This document shows positions 6,923-13,761 of a stretch of DNA of 23,220 bases, in pieces. This DNA comes from a virus: the IMG/VR virus record IMGVR_UViG_3300035698_023459, positions 1-23,220 of that record. One strand, 5' to 3'. A model generated the notes under the pieces. The model was not told where the DNA came from. It saw nothing but the letters and a program-made list of their open reading frames with translations, and searched no databases. A program made the position numbers and the translations under genes. Within the stretch, counting starts at the first letter, position 1; the number at the start of each line of letters is the position of its first letter.

Positions 6923-7742
6923 ATAGTTCTCCTGCTTTAATCATATTCTCAATTTCAAATCTAACTGTATGAGAAGTTAATTTAAGGAATTGCCAAAACC
7001 TATGAGTATTCATTCTTTGTTCAAACATTTTCCAATAAAACTTATGGTCACTTTCCATTCTAAAAACCGACTCCCATCTTCCAAATACTCGGCTGTGTCC
7101 AAGGTGAAGACCGTGATAAGAAAAGAAACTATGGTCAGGCATTGGTAATCCCGATTCTTCAACCATAACTCTTAAAGCAAACTGATTATCCATTTTATGA
7201 GACTTCTCGTTCCAAAATTCTAATGGCTTTCTTGTTTTCAGTATATTATAATATTTTTCCATCACAGGCTTCATAGCCTTAAAATATTCTTTTGTTTTGA
7301 AAAAGTGAAGACCTGTAAATCTATGTCCTCGAGTTGCCTTTGGGTCTATTCTGTCAGTGTTACTATAACAAGTATTATGGTCTTTAAGAATTTTTTTATG
7401 CTGAGACAATAGAGAAGGCTCTTCAGGCATAATCCAAAGGTCAATATCTCCGACGTAAATATAATCAAATTCTTCCATCTCTGGAAAATATGAAACCCAT
7501 CTCAAAGTTTTTAATATGTCAGCATCGTCAGGAAAATCTTTAAAACTATTTTGTTGTATCGCAAATTTTGGATTTCTAATATAGTAAAGCATATCACTAA
7601 CCGTTTGAGGTAAAAATCCTTTTATAGCTATGAGGGCATAATACTCGGGATATGACATTTCTAAAAAATGTAAGAAAAAAGGGATATGGTGAGCATACTT
7701 TTCATCTACTACGCAATAGACACAAACTTTTTTATTATCCAT
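6915..7742 (-). CDS. GT-A glycosyltransferase (GT8-like)
   Basis: A 275-residue protein from the ATG at 7740-7742, which sits at proper spacing from AAGGAG; a GTG at 7748 lies too close to this SD. CVYCVVDEKYAHHIPFFLHF (7-26) is the donor-binding start. DYIYVGDIDLWIM (93-105) carries a DID metal-binding motif (99-101). RFTGLHFFKTKEYF is the conserved Thr/Gly acceptor loop, and the C-terminal half is rich in Trp, His and Phe. This layout fits cytosolic GT-A transferases related to GT8 or to putative nucleotide-diphosphosugar transferases. It overlaps the next GT2 gene by 8 bp. Donor and acceptor are unknown; GT-A membership is well supported, exact family less so. Confidence 0.75.
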   Translation of the reverse strand: MDNKKVCVYCVVDEKYAHHIPFFLHFLEMSYPEYYALIAIKGFLPQTVSDMLYYIRNPKFAIQQNSFKDFPDDADILKTLRWVSYFPEMEEFDYIYVGDIDLWIMPEEPSLLSQHKKILKDHNTCYSNTDRIDPKATRGHRFTGLHFFKTKEYFKAMKPVMEKYYNILKTRKPLEFWNEKSHKMDNQFALRVMVEESGLPMPDHSFFSYHGLHLGHSRVFGRWESVFRMESDHKFYWKMFEQRMNTHRFWQFLKLTSHTVRFEIENMIKAGELYV

Positions 7743-7751
7743 TTTCACTCC

Positions 7752-7955
7752 TTATCCAATAGTCATAAAATTTATTGCTTTAGGATTTGGTTTAGCAATT
7801 TTATTTTTATTTAATGACTGTAAAACTTCTATAATAGTTTCCAAAGAATCAAAAGCATATTTTAATTCAGGCAAGAATAAATCCTTGCTAATATTCTTTT
7901 TCATATCATTAGCCCATACCAAAGCCAATTCTATTTTAGTTTTTTCCATTTCCAT
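7752..7955 (-). CDS. Small helical protein (67 aa)
   Basis: A 67-residue frame beginning inside the last 20 bases of the GT9-methyltransferase gene (GGAGAAAATAA before ATG). It ends nine bases before the next GT start. The protein is largely alpha-helical, with amphipathic stretches (ELALVWANDMKKNI, then YAFDSLETIIEVLQSLNK). No family, metal motif or membrane segment is visible. Tight packing between two glycosyltransferase genes and the overlapping start suggest it is translated with them, perhaps as a partner or adaptor. Function unknown. Confidence 0.55.
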   Translation of the reverse strand: MEMEKTKIELALVWANDMKKNISKDLFLPELKYAFDSLETIIEVLQSLNKNKIAKPNPKAINFMTIG

Positions 7956-9678
7956 TTATTTTCTCCAGTGTCATTACAATCATATCTTCTTTTCCCTTTC
8001 TCAATATTGTGCTATGACCAATTCCCCATAAATGCATTTTAGTTTCTCTATGTTCATCTCCTATCGGTAAAGACAATATAATTATTCCATCAGGTTTACA
8101 AACTCTTTCGAGTTCCACTAATCCTTTTGCCATACTTGGAATATGCTCTAAGACTTCTCCACACATTACTGTATCAAAACTATTATCTGGAAATGGAAGG
8201 GAATGTATATCTCCGTACATTGCTTTTAAGCCTTTGTCCAACATTCTTTTTAATCTAATTTTACTTATTTCAATAGCAGTTACGTCATAGCCTTGCTTTG
8301 TTAAGACTTCCACACAATAACCATCTCCAGCTCCGACTTCTAAAACAGTTTTACCTTTTACTTTTGCCATCATTGCGTGAACTCTATCCCACTGCCAAGA
8401 CTCTGCTTTATAATGACTTTTCCCGAGAGGAAGTTCAATTGCGAACTTTTCATTAATGTCATCTTTATCATAATCAAGATGAGCAGGAAGAGGTTTCATT
8501 TTCATTATTTTTTCTATCCCTTTTATTACTTGGTCAGATGTAATCGCATTCATACATTTAACAGGATAGGGATAACCTTCAGGGCACTCTCTAAACCAAT
8601 CATCTTTAGTCCACCATTTACCTCTACATTTAAATGGAGTAACTATGTTTACATTTTCTTTGTAACCAAAAAAGTGAGGAGGGGTTGGACCAAATAAAAT
8701 TACACTTCTTGTTCTTACAGCTCGAGCAACGTGAGCCAATCCAGTCTCTCCGTCTAAATGAAATTGAGCTTGGGAAATCAAAGCAGCAGTTTGTTTTACT
8801 GTCGTCCTTCCTGTAAGGTCTACTACTCCCTCAACTAAAGTTTCATGTTTATTTCCTATCTGAATAACTTTTAATTTTTTTGTCTTTAAATATTTTACAA
8901 CCTCACCCCATTTTTCTGCTGTCCAGCTTTTAGTTTGTCTGGAAATATCCGAACCGTTGTGGAGAGTAACATATTTAGTTCCTTCCATCATTAAACCTAA
9001 AGTAAAGTCATTAGGTGTAAGGTTAATGAATAGGTCATCGTCAGAGCCTTGCAAACCTGCTGTCACTAATGAAAGTTCTCTCTCCGTTACTCTAACCTTC
9101 TGAGATAGTTTATGGTTGCTAGAAGGAAATGCATTGTATAAGGTTTGGTAAGGCTTAAATCTTTCATCGGCTTCATTTTGTTCTTTCTCATATTTCTTTT
9201 TATTCTTATAAAAAACTCTAGTCACATATCTATTGTCATAAATTAAATCAAACTCTTCACTCTGTACTCTTGCTAAAAGATTGCTCCATCCTACATTATT
9301 ACAAATCACTACTCTATCGACTGAAGGGTTGTCTTCAATTATTTCTCTTCCAGTTGTATCTCTTATAAAAAGAGTAATGTGACTGTCGGGAAATTTTCTC
9401 TTAACAGCTTTTGCTATTTTAGCAAGTATGAGAGAATCTCCAAGACCTCCAATCCTAATAAGTGCTATTTTAAATCTTTGACTTTTCTGGACTGGTGTAA
9501 GGAGTTCTTTAACAGTCGGTTGGTTTGCGATTTCTTTCAGGAGTTCTTCAGCAACTTTAGTGGTGTGAACTAAATAGTAAGCATCATTATCCGAGACATC
9601 ATAAACGACTCCAGCCACGTAATGTTTTCCTGCCCAACTATGTTCACCTGACTTCCTCAACAAGCGAATCTTTGGCAT
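7936..9678 (-). CDS. GT9-type glycosyltransferase fused to a SAM methyltransferase
   Basis: A 580-residue three-part protein. Residues 1-50 (MPKIRLLRKSGEHSWAG...) form a small beta domain resembling short phage head-region proteins. Residues 69-395 resemble family 9 (heptosyltransferase-like) GT-B enzymes: FKIALIRIGGLGDSL (69-83), a donor-side DGETGLAH (309-316) in place of the usual D-S/T-G-P-x-H, and a three-Cys region (351, 365, 375) with ECPEGYPYPVKC. Residues 430-575 are a class I methyltransferase with VLEVGAGDG (445-453) and GEVLEHIP (507-514). One chain could therefore transfer a sugar and methylate it. It is the first gene after the capsid gene's terminator and leads the modification island. 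GT9 enzymes normally build LPS cores, so use in a phage suggests a different acceptor. Confidence 0.85.
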   Translation of the reverse strand: MPKIRLLRKSGEHSWAGKHYVAGVVYDVSDNDAYYLVHTTKVAEELLKEIANQPTVKELLTPVQKSQRFKIALIRIGGLGDSLILAKIAKAVKRKFPDSHITLFIRDTTGREIIEDNPSVDRVVICNNVGWSNLLARVQSEEFDLIYDNRYVTRVFYKNKKKYEKEQNEADERFKPYQTLYNAFPSSNHKLSQKVRVTERELSLVTAGLQGSDDDLFINLTPNDFTLGLMMEGTKYVTLHNGSDISRQTKSWTAEKWGEVVKYLKTKKLKVIQIGNKHETLVEGVVDLTGRTTVKQTAALISQAQFHLDGETGLAHVARAVRTRSVILFGPTPPHFFGYKENVNIVTPFKCRGKWWTKDDWFRECPEGYPYPVKCMNAITSDQVIKGIEKIMKMKPLPAHLDYDKDDINEKFAIELPLGKSHYKAESWQWDRVHAMMAKVKGKTVLEVGAGDGYCVEVLTKQGYDVTAIEISKIRLKRMLDKGLKAMYGDIHSLPFPDNSFDTVMCGEVLEHIPSMAKGLVELERVCKPDGIIILSLPIGDEHRETKMHLWGIGHSTILRKGKEDMIVMTLEKINGNGKN

Positions 9679-9693
9679 TTTACTTTCTCCATT

Positions 9694-9729
9694 AAGTTTT
9701 TAAAAGGTGGTCTCCGAAGAAACCACCTT
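9694..9729 (-). terminator. Intrinsic terminator after the capsid gene
   Basis: On the minus strand an 11-bp stem (9719-9729 with 9704-9714, one G-U pair) closes a UUCG tetraloop flanked by C and G, a very stable hairpin. It is followed by UUUUAAAAAC. It lies 21 bases after the capsid stop and before the glycosyltransferase island, so it should lower island expression relative to capsid. Confidence 0.85.
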
Positions 9730-9749
9730 CATTTTATATTGCTACATTC

Positions 9750-10706
9750 TTAAGTAGAATGTTTAATATTCAGAATCTCTACAGCTGCTGTCTCTTCTTC
9801 AAGCTGGACATCTAACCGCATTGTCATTGTAACTTCGACAATTCTTTTTCTCGGTTGTCTCATCATTTCATAAGTGATATCCCTATGAACACCAAAAAGG
9901 ATATTCTTAGGATTGATAAGCAAACCTTTAGAGCCATTAACTGTAGGTGTACCAGAAGTAACATCTTCAGTTGTAATAGCTGGAACTTTTCTTACAGTTA
10001 CACCCTGAAAATATGGGTCTCTGTTTTCTATCAGATAACGTGTAAAAGCTTCGTTAACATTTTTATCTGCAAGAGATTTGATATAATCAAGCCTTGCTTT
10101 ATGAGAGACATAAAATCTTACATCATCTTCTATGTCCATAAATTTTCCAGGCATAAGCTTAAGAGCATTAAATAAAATTTCATCGCTCAGAGTTGTTGCT
10201 CCACCTGCGTCATAAGAATAAGTTGATATCTGTTTGAAGACACCATTAAGAATGTCCAGATATGTACTTGTTGCACCACCTGTATCACCGTTAAGAATAA
10301 GCTTATCAAGTTCAAAAGCTATTTCTTTTGCGGTAAGTGCCATAATTGTATTAAAGATTCCAGCACCCTCTATAGAATCTTCCATAGAATCATAACCGAT
10401 ATCAATAGCACAGATGACTTCTTTCGCATCAAGTGTAACTTTTGAAGTAGTCGGTTTTGTAGTAGTCGTTGGAGCTGTGCCAATAGCAGGAGGAGTCTGA
10501 AGAATATCAGAACCATAAGTTATTTTATCAACCTGTTTTTTGTCACCCTTCATAGGTTCTCTACGACACTCAGGAAGTATAACAGACTTGTCTATAATTC
10601 CCTGTACGAATTTTGCAGCCTGAGTAGGCTCTAGCAATCCACCCGACGCCAAATCAGATGACGTAAAAGCAGTTTTCAGTATTTCATCGATTGTAACCTT
10701 AGACAT
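9750..10706 (-). CDS. Major capsid protein, HK97 fold
   Basis: A 318-residue protein with a near-perfect SD (AAAGGAGG), as expected for the most abundant virion protein. Features of HK97-fold capsids are visible: an N-terminal helix-rich arm (to about residue 45), LPECRREPM at the start of the folded core, a Thr-rich loop (IGTAPTTTTKPTTSK, 75-89), a spine-like helix region (AKEIAFELDKLILNGDT), and NPKNILFGVHRDITYEM followed by beta strands near the C-terminus, common in P-domain/A-domain ends. It follows the scaffold gene and has its own terminator. The N-terminal 30-45 residues are short compared with delta-domain capsids, which fits use of a separate scaffold protein. Assembly is into the prohead in the cytosol, with maturation likely aided by the XkdF-type protease. 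Confidence 0.88.
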   Translation of the reverse strand: MSKVTIDEILKTAFTSSDLASGGLLEPTQAAKFVQGIIDKSVILPECRREPMKGDKKQVDKITYGSDILQTPPAIGTAPTTTTKPTTSKVTLDAKEVICAIDIGYDSMEDSIEGAGIFNTIMALTAKEIAFELDKLILNGDTGGATSTYLDILNGVFKQISTYSYDAGGATTLSDEILFNALKLMPGKFMDIEDDVRFYVSHKARLDYIKSLADKNVNEAFTRYLIENRDPYFQGVTVRKVPAITTEDVTSGTPTVNGSKGLLINPKNILFGVHRDITYEMMRQPRKRIVEVTMTMRLDVQLEEETAAVEILNIKHST

Positions 10707-10732
10707 TTAAAATGCCTCCTTTATTGTTTTCT

Positions 10733-10762
10733 GAGTTACCAGATAAAGTCGACAGAGTTACC
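10733..10762 (-). repeat. Direct repeat in the capsid-gene leader
   Basis: The 8-mer GAGTTACC occurs at 10733-10740 and again at 10755-10762, 22 bases apart, in the 72-base gap before the capsid gene. The spacing is about two helical turns, so a protein site is possible, but chance cannot be excluded. Confidence 0.25.
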
Positions 10763-10778
10763 TGCTTACTTGATTAAT

Positions 10779-11273
10779 TTATTTTCGGTTGGAGCGCATT
10801 ACTTCCCCAAACTCATCATTACTTTTTTCTACATTTACATCTTCAGTACTTCCGTCCAGAGATTTTTTTACTCCAAACTTTTTGCCTATTACCTCGAGGA
10901 TTTCTCCCTGAGATTTAATATTATCTTCCATAGATTTTATTCTTGCTTCTGCAACTTCAGCCTCTGCTATAGCTTTCTTTTCTATTTCGGATTTTTCTGT
11001 TTCAGCTTTCTTTAAGGCTTCTGCCTCTTCGGTAGCTTTCTTTTCTGCTTCCACTTTCTCTGCTTCAGCTTTTTTCTCTGCTTCAACTTTTTCTGCCTCT
11101 TCGGCTTTTTTCTCAGCTTCAACTTTTTCAGTTTCAGCTTTTGCTATTTCTTCTTCTGTCATAAGTATTCCCTTTGTTCTTAGAACAGATACAACGTTGT
11201 CCTGAGATTTAGAAAGACTTTCAACAGTAGTGGAGATAGCATTAAGTTTTTCGAGGAGTTCTTTCATCTCCAT
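10779..11273 (-). CDS. Nested scaffold protein from an internal start (164 aa)
   Basis: Within the 424-codon gene, the in-frame ATG at 11271-11273 (M261) is preceded by AAAGGAGGAAGGCAAT, an SD as strong as that of the capsid gene, at ideal spacing. The resulting 164-residue protein is almost entirely the coiled-coil scaffold part. Phage lambda makes its scaffold Nu3 in this way from inside gene C, so nesting is precedented. The SD sequence is seen; use of the start is inferred. Confidence 0.6.
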   Translation of the reverse strand: MEMKELLEKLNAISTTVESLSKSQDNVVSVLRTKGILMTEEEIAKAETEKVEAEKKAEEAEKVEAEKKAEAEKVEAEKKATEEAEALKKAETEKSEIEKKAIAEAEVAEARIKSMEDNIKSQGEILEVIGKKFGVKKSLDGSTEDVNVEKSNDEFGEVMRSNRK

Positions 11274-12053
11274 ATTGCCTTCCTCCTTTCTACTTTTCTT
11301 ATCAGTAGAATATCGCTCATCAGCTTCAGTAATAATTTCATTGATAACTTTCTGAGCCACTCTTAACTTGCTAAGTCTTGCTGTAGATATTATTCTACCA
11401 GCCTTTTCCAAGACATCATGTCTTTTATTCTGTACAATATCTGCACTTACTTTCACTATGAATTTTTTAAAAATATTCACAATTTCTTTTAATGTTTCTT
11501 CAGGCTTCTCTAAAATATGTTGGCTTAGAACTGTATATGCCAGATTGTTTCTGAAATACGCAAAAGCTTCCGAAATTGCAGAAGAAGCAAGCGACTGCTT
11601 GAACCAACCTACAATCTCTTTTTGGGTGAACCTATTTTCTGCTACGTCATTTGAACTGGCTTTATTAGTTTGTACCAGCTTAAGAATTACATCCGTTATC
11701 ACACTTTGAAAGTCAGCAAAAGCTTCATTCATTAAAGCCTTTGTATTCTCCATGTTTAAGTATAGCGCATTCCATATCTCATCTTGTAAAGCATCTACAG
11801 CTGCTTCAGTTGCCTTCAATATAAAAGAGCTATTGAAGTCTGATTGTTTTGAAACTTCTGAAGCTTTTTCGAAGAATTCAATCTCCCTTTTTTCTGTTTC
11901 ATCCAAAGGAATGTTACTCTCTTCGGACTCGACTTTTTCATTATGTCTTTTGAAGACAACGATTTCTGCATCTGGTACGGCAGGTTTATCTACAATAGCA
12001 ATCCTGTCTACTTTAGTCGCATGTAATCTGTATTTCGCTTTTGGAGATACCAT
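10779..12053 (-). CDS. Scaffold-type head protein with protease-family N-terminal motif
   Basis: A 424-residue protein with a GAGGAGGAGC SD. The N-terminus has VDRIAIVDKPAVPDAEIVVF (15-34), a pattern typical of proteins next to XkdF-like prohead proteases. Residues 60-245 are helical. Residues 261-424 form a scaffold-like part: a Gln/Ser-containing helix, then a coiled coil (about 298-380) with three copies of EKVEAEKKA (309-317, 321-329, 332-340), then a short charged tail that could contact the capsid protein. A strong SD before M261 suggests that the scaffold part is also made separately. It sits between protease and capsid genes, the usual scaffold position, and would form the core of the prohead and be removed on maturation. 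Confidence 0.75.
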   Translation of the reverse strand: MVSPKAKYRLHATKVDRIAIVDKPAVPDAEIVVFKRHNEKVESEESNIPLDETEKREIEFFEKASEVSKQSDFNSSFILKATEAAVDALQDEIWNALYLNMENTKALMNEAFADFQSVITDVILKLVQTNKASSNDVAENRFTQKEIVGWFKQSLASSAISEAFAYFRNNLAYTVLSQHILEKPEETLKEIVNIFKKFIVKVSADIVQNKRHDVLEKAGRIISTARLSKLRVAQKVINEIITEADERYSTDKKSRKEEGNMEMKELLEKLNAISTTVESLSKSQDNVVSVLRTKGILMTEEEIAKAETEKVEAEKKAEEAEKVEAEKKAEAEKVEAEKKATEEAEALKKAETEKSEIEKKAIAEAEVAEARIKSMEDNIKSQGEILEVIGKKFGVKKSLDGSTEDVNVEKSNDEFGEVMRSNRK

Positions 12054-12054
12054 G

Positions 12055-13020
12055 TTACTGCTCCTCCTCTATATCCTCTCTCACTCCTGCTATTCGGACT
12101 GAAAAAGCTTTGTATTCTCCGAGAAGAACTTTGTTCCATACATCTCGGTCGTGAATTTTAATCGCTCCGAACCAAGTTCCTTGCGACAATTTTTTACCCT
12201 GATAATCAAGGTCGTCTTCCCAAGCAATAGCACTTTCAACAATATCAGCCTTAATTATATTTTTGTGCATCTCATCTATGGTTCTGTAATCGGCTAAGAA
12301 ACTATGAGCAACTTTTTCTATATCTTCTATACTGATTACATCTCCATCGTGGTCAGCCTTTTCTGGAACTAAGAAAACTCCATACACAATCTGTTTCGTT
12401 TTATCGAATTTTATAATTTCCATAGTTTCCTCGGACTCGACATTACATTTAGTTGCTTTACCAACCATCATCTTTCCGCATTTAGGGCATTCAGTTTCTG
12501 TACAAGGAGTTCCTTTTTTATGACTGGCTGTTGCTCCACAATCGGGGCAAGTACAACTATCAGCTCCTCCATCATTTTGTCTTTCTCCTCCCGTACCTTG
12601 TCCGTCACCTCTGGCTTTGTCCCAAATCCCTTTTCCACTTCCTGTTGTAATATCCTCTATCTCTTTTACGAGAATGAAGGAATCACTCTTTGGAAAATAA
12701 GATTCCGAAGGCATAGCCATAAATTTTTCTAATGTTGAGCTTGCTAAAATTTTTATAAATTCAACTTCTTGGTCAACGTGAACTGGAGTAAATGAATTTA
12801 TTTTTTCTATTTGTTCGCTTACCCATAACATAGATTTATTCAAAGTCCAATTCTTATTCTTAGCAAATAGGTAAGTGATTATGTTTTCACAAGGCAGACA
12901 GTATAAAGCTTTTATACCTTTATCAAGACTAATTGTGATTGTCCTAACCTTATGCAATGTATGTTTTCTTTCCTCTTCAGGAACTGGTATTCGGATATTT
13001 TTATCATTATCTTCAGGCAT
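12055..13020 (-). CDS. XkdF-type prohead serine protease with zinc-finger extension
   Basis: A 321-residue protein with a GGAAGGTGG SD. The C-terminal domain (about 200-315) matches XkdF/S78-type prohead proteases: IVYGVFLVPEKADHDGD (211-227), H252 in IDEMHKNII and S307 in YKAFSVRIAG, which I propose as the catalytic His and Ser. Residues 1-150 form an extra domain that I do not recognise. Residues 156-192 contain seven cysteines (CTCPDC, C173, CPKC, C192), a probable zinc ribbon. A Gly/Asp-rich linker (137-154) precedes it. An SD-like GAGG before M200 (start 12423) could also give the protease domain alone. It lies before the scaffold gene as expected; it should act inside the prohead on scaffold and perhaps capsid. 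Confidence 0.8.
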   Translation of the reverse strand: MPEDNDKNIRIPVPEEERKHTLHKVRTITISLDKGIKALYCLPCENIITYLFAKNKNWTLNKSMLWVSEQIEKINSFTPVHVDQEVEFIKILASSTLEKFMAMPSESYFPKSDSFILVKEIEDITTGSGKGIWDKARGDGQGTGGERQNDGGADSCTCPDCGATASHKKGTPCTETECPKCGKMMVGKATKCNVESEETMEIIKFDKTKQIVYGVFLVPEKADHDGDVISIEDIEKVAHSFLADYRTIDEMHKNIIKADIVESAIAWEDDLDYQGKKLSQGTWFGAIKIHDRDVWNKVLLGEYKAFSVRIAGVREDIEEEQ

Positions 13021-13081
13021 TATTATTCCACCTTCCTTATTCTACTATGGTTTACTATCATATCAGAAGAACTTTTTTTAT

Positions 13082-13246
13082 TTAGGTGTCATCTTTTCTT
13101 CTTCCAATCATCATCGTTACATTCATACTGTCACAATTCGGACACTTTATTCTTTCATATCTTACTCTAATGTGATATAACATAAATTTATAATTACACT
13201 CCAAACATTTATATAAAAACCTTCCAAGGTTTTTCCTTCGTTCCAT
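13082..13246 (-). CDS. Zinc-ribbon micro-protein (54 aa)
   Basis: A complete 54-codon frame with a good SD (GAGGTGACTAA). The protein has two CxxC knuckles, CLEC (14-17) and CPNC (35-38), separated by a basic beta hairpin, the standard plan of a zinc ribbon. It ends with IGRRKDDT. It lies between a 67-residue gene and the protease gene; short zinc-ribbon genes are common in phage head operons. Nucleic acid or protein binding is possible, but nothing shows the partner. About 60 bases with no gene follow before the protease gene. Confidence 0.65.
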   Translation of the reverse strand: MERRKNLGRFLYKCLECNYKFMLYHIRVRYERIKCPNCDSMNVTMMIGRRKDDT

Positions 13247-13270
13247 TTAGTCACCTCATAACGAATACTA

Positions 13271-13474
13271 TTATTGTTCATAAACCAAAACCCTCTCTTC
13301 CCAATAATGGTAAATCCTTATTTCTCGACTCGAGGCTTTGCCTGCTGTTGTTAGTTTTTTATATTTTTCATACTGACTGATTACATAAGCTCCTCGACTT
13401 ATGTCATTCTCTCCGAGATTAATCTCATCAGTTACATTATCTCTGATTTCTATTCCTGTAATTAAATCTTTCAT
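13271..13474 (-). CDS. Small protein (67 aa) downstream of the MuF toxin-like gene
   Basis: This has an AGAGGAATAAATA SD and begins three bases after the preceding gene. The product is acidic at first (RDNVTDEINLGENDIS) and then mixed, ending in an aromatic strand (EIRIYHYWEERVLVYEQ). No family is recognised. Because it directly follows a head protein with effector-like domains, it could be an immunity protein, a chaperone or a small head protein. It is the second of two adjacent unassigned small genes in that position. Confidence 0.6.
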   Translation of the reverse strand: MKDLITGIEIRDNVTDEINLGENDISRGAYVISQYEKYKKLTTAGKASSREIRIYHYWEERVLVYEQ

Positions 13475-13477
13475 TAT

Positions 13478-13759
13478 TTATTCCTCTATTAATTCTGGAA
13501 GTGGGAAACTATATCCCATTTGTACTATTATATTCTGTATAACTAAATCCACAAAATCTTTTTGTCCTGATTTTATTTCCCGAGTGCCTGACCAAAACCT
13601 TCCTTCAGCATCTTCTCCTCCACTCCAGATAGTATGAGTAGAAGAAAAAAGATTTTCAAACTTACTCTTCTCTGGTCCAATAATTTTAATGACGTGAGTA
13701 TTCTTATATTCAACTTTAGCTTTAAACACCTCATCATAATATAACTCTATAGTTTTCAT
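13478..13759 (-). CDS. Small protein (93 aa), candidate immunity protein for the MuF effector
   Basis: The ATG is two bases after the MuF stop codon, with a GAGGAAATAATT SD, so the two genes are almost certainly co-expressed. The 93 residues mix beta strands (MKTIELYYDEVFKAKVEY) with a central Gly/Trp-rich segment (TIWSGGEDAEGRFWSGTREI) and an acidic C-terminus (ELIEE). I recognise no family. In MuF-type polymorphic toxin systems the gene immediately downstream of the toxin often encodes its immunity protein; size and position fit that here. This is inference from context only. Confidence 0.6.
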   Translation of the reverse strand: MKTIELYYDEVFKAKVEYKNTHVIKIIGPEKSKFENLFSSTHTIWSGGEDAEGRFWSGTREIKSGQKDFVDLVIQNIIVQMGYSFPLPELIEE

Positions 13760-13761
13760 AA

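Noticed and set aside
11000-11150. DNA tandem repeat as a separate element in the scaffold gene
   Set aside because: The repetition follows from the encoded EKVEAEKKA coiled-coil repeats and is explained by the protein.
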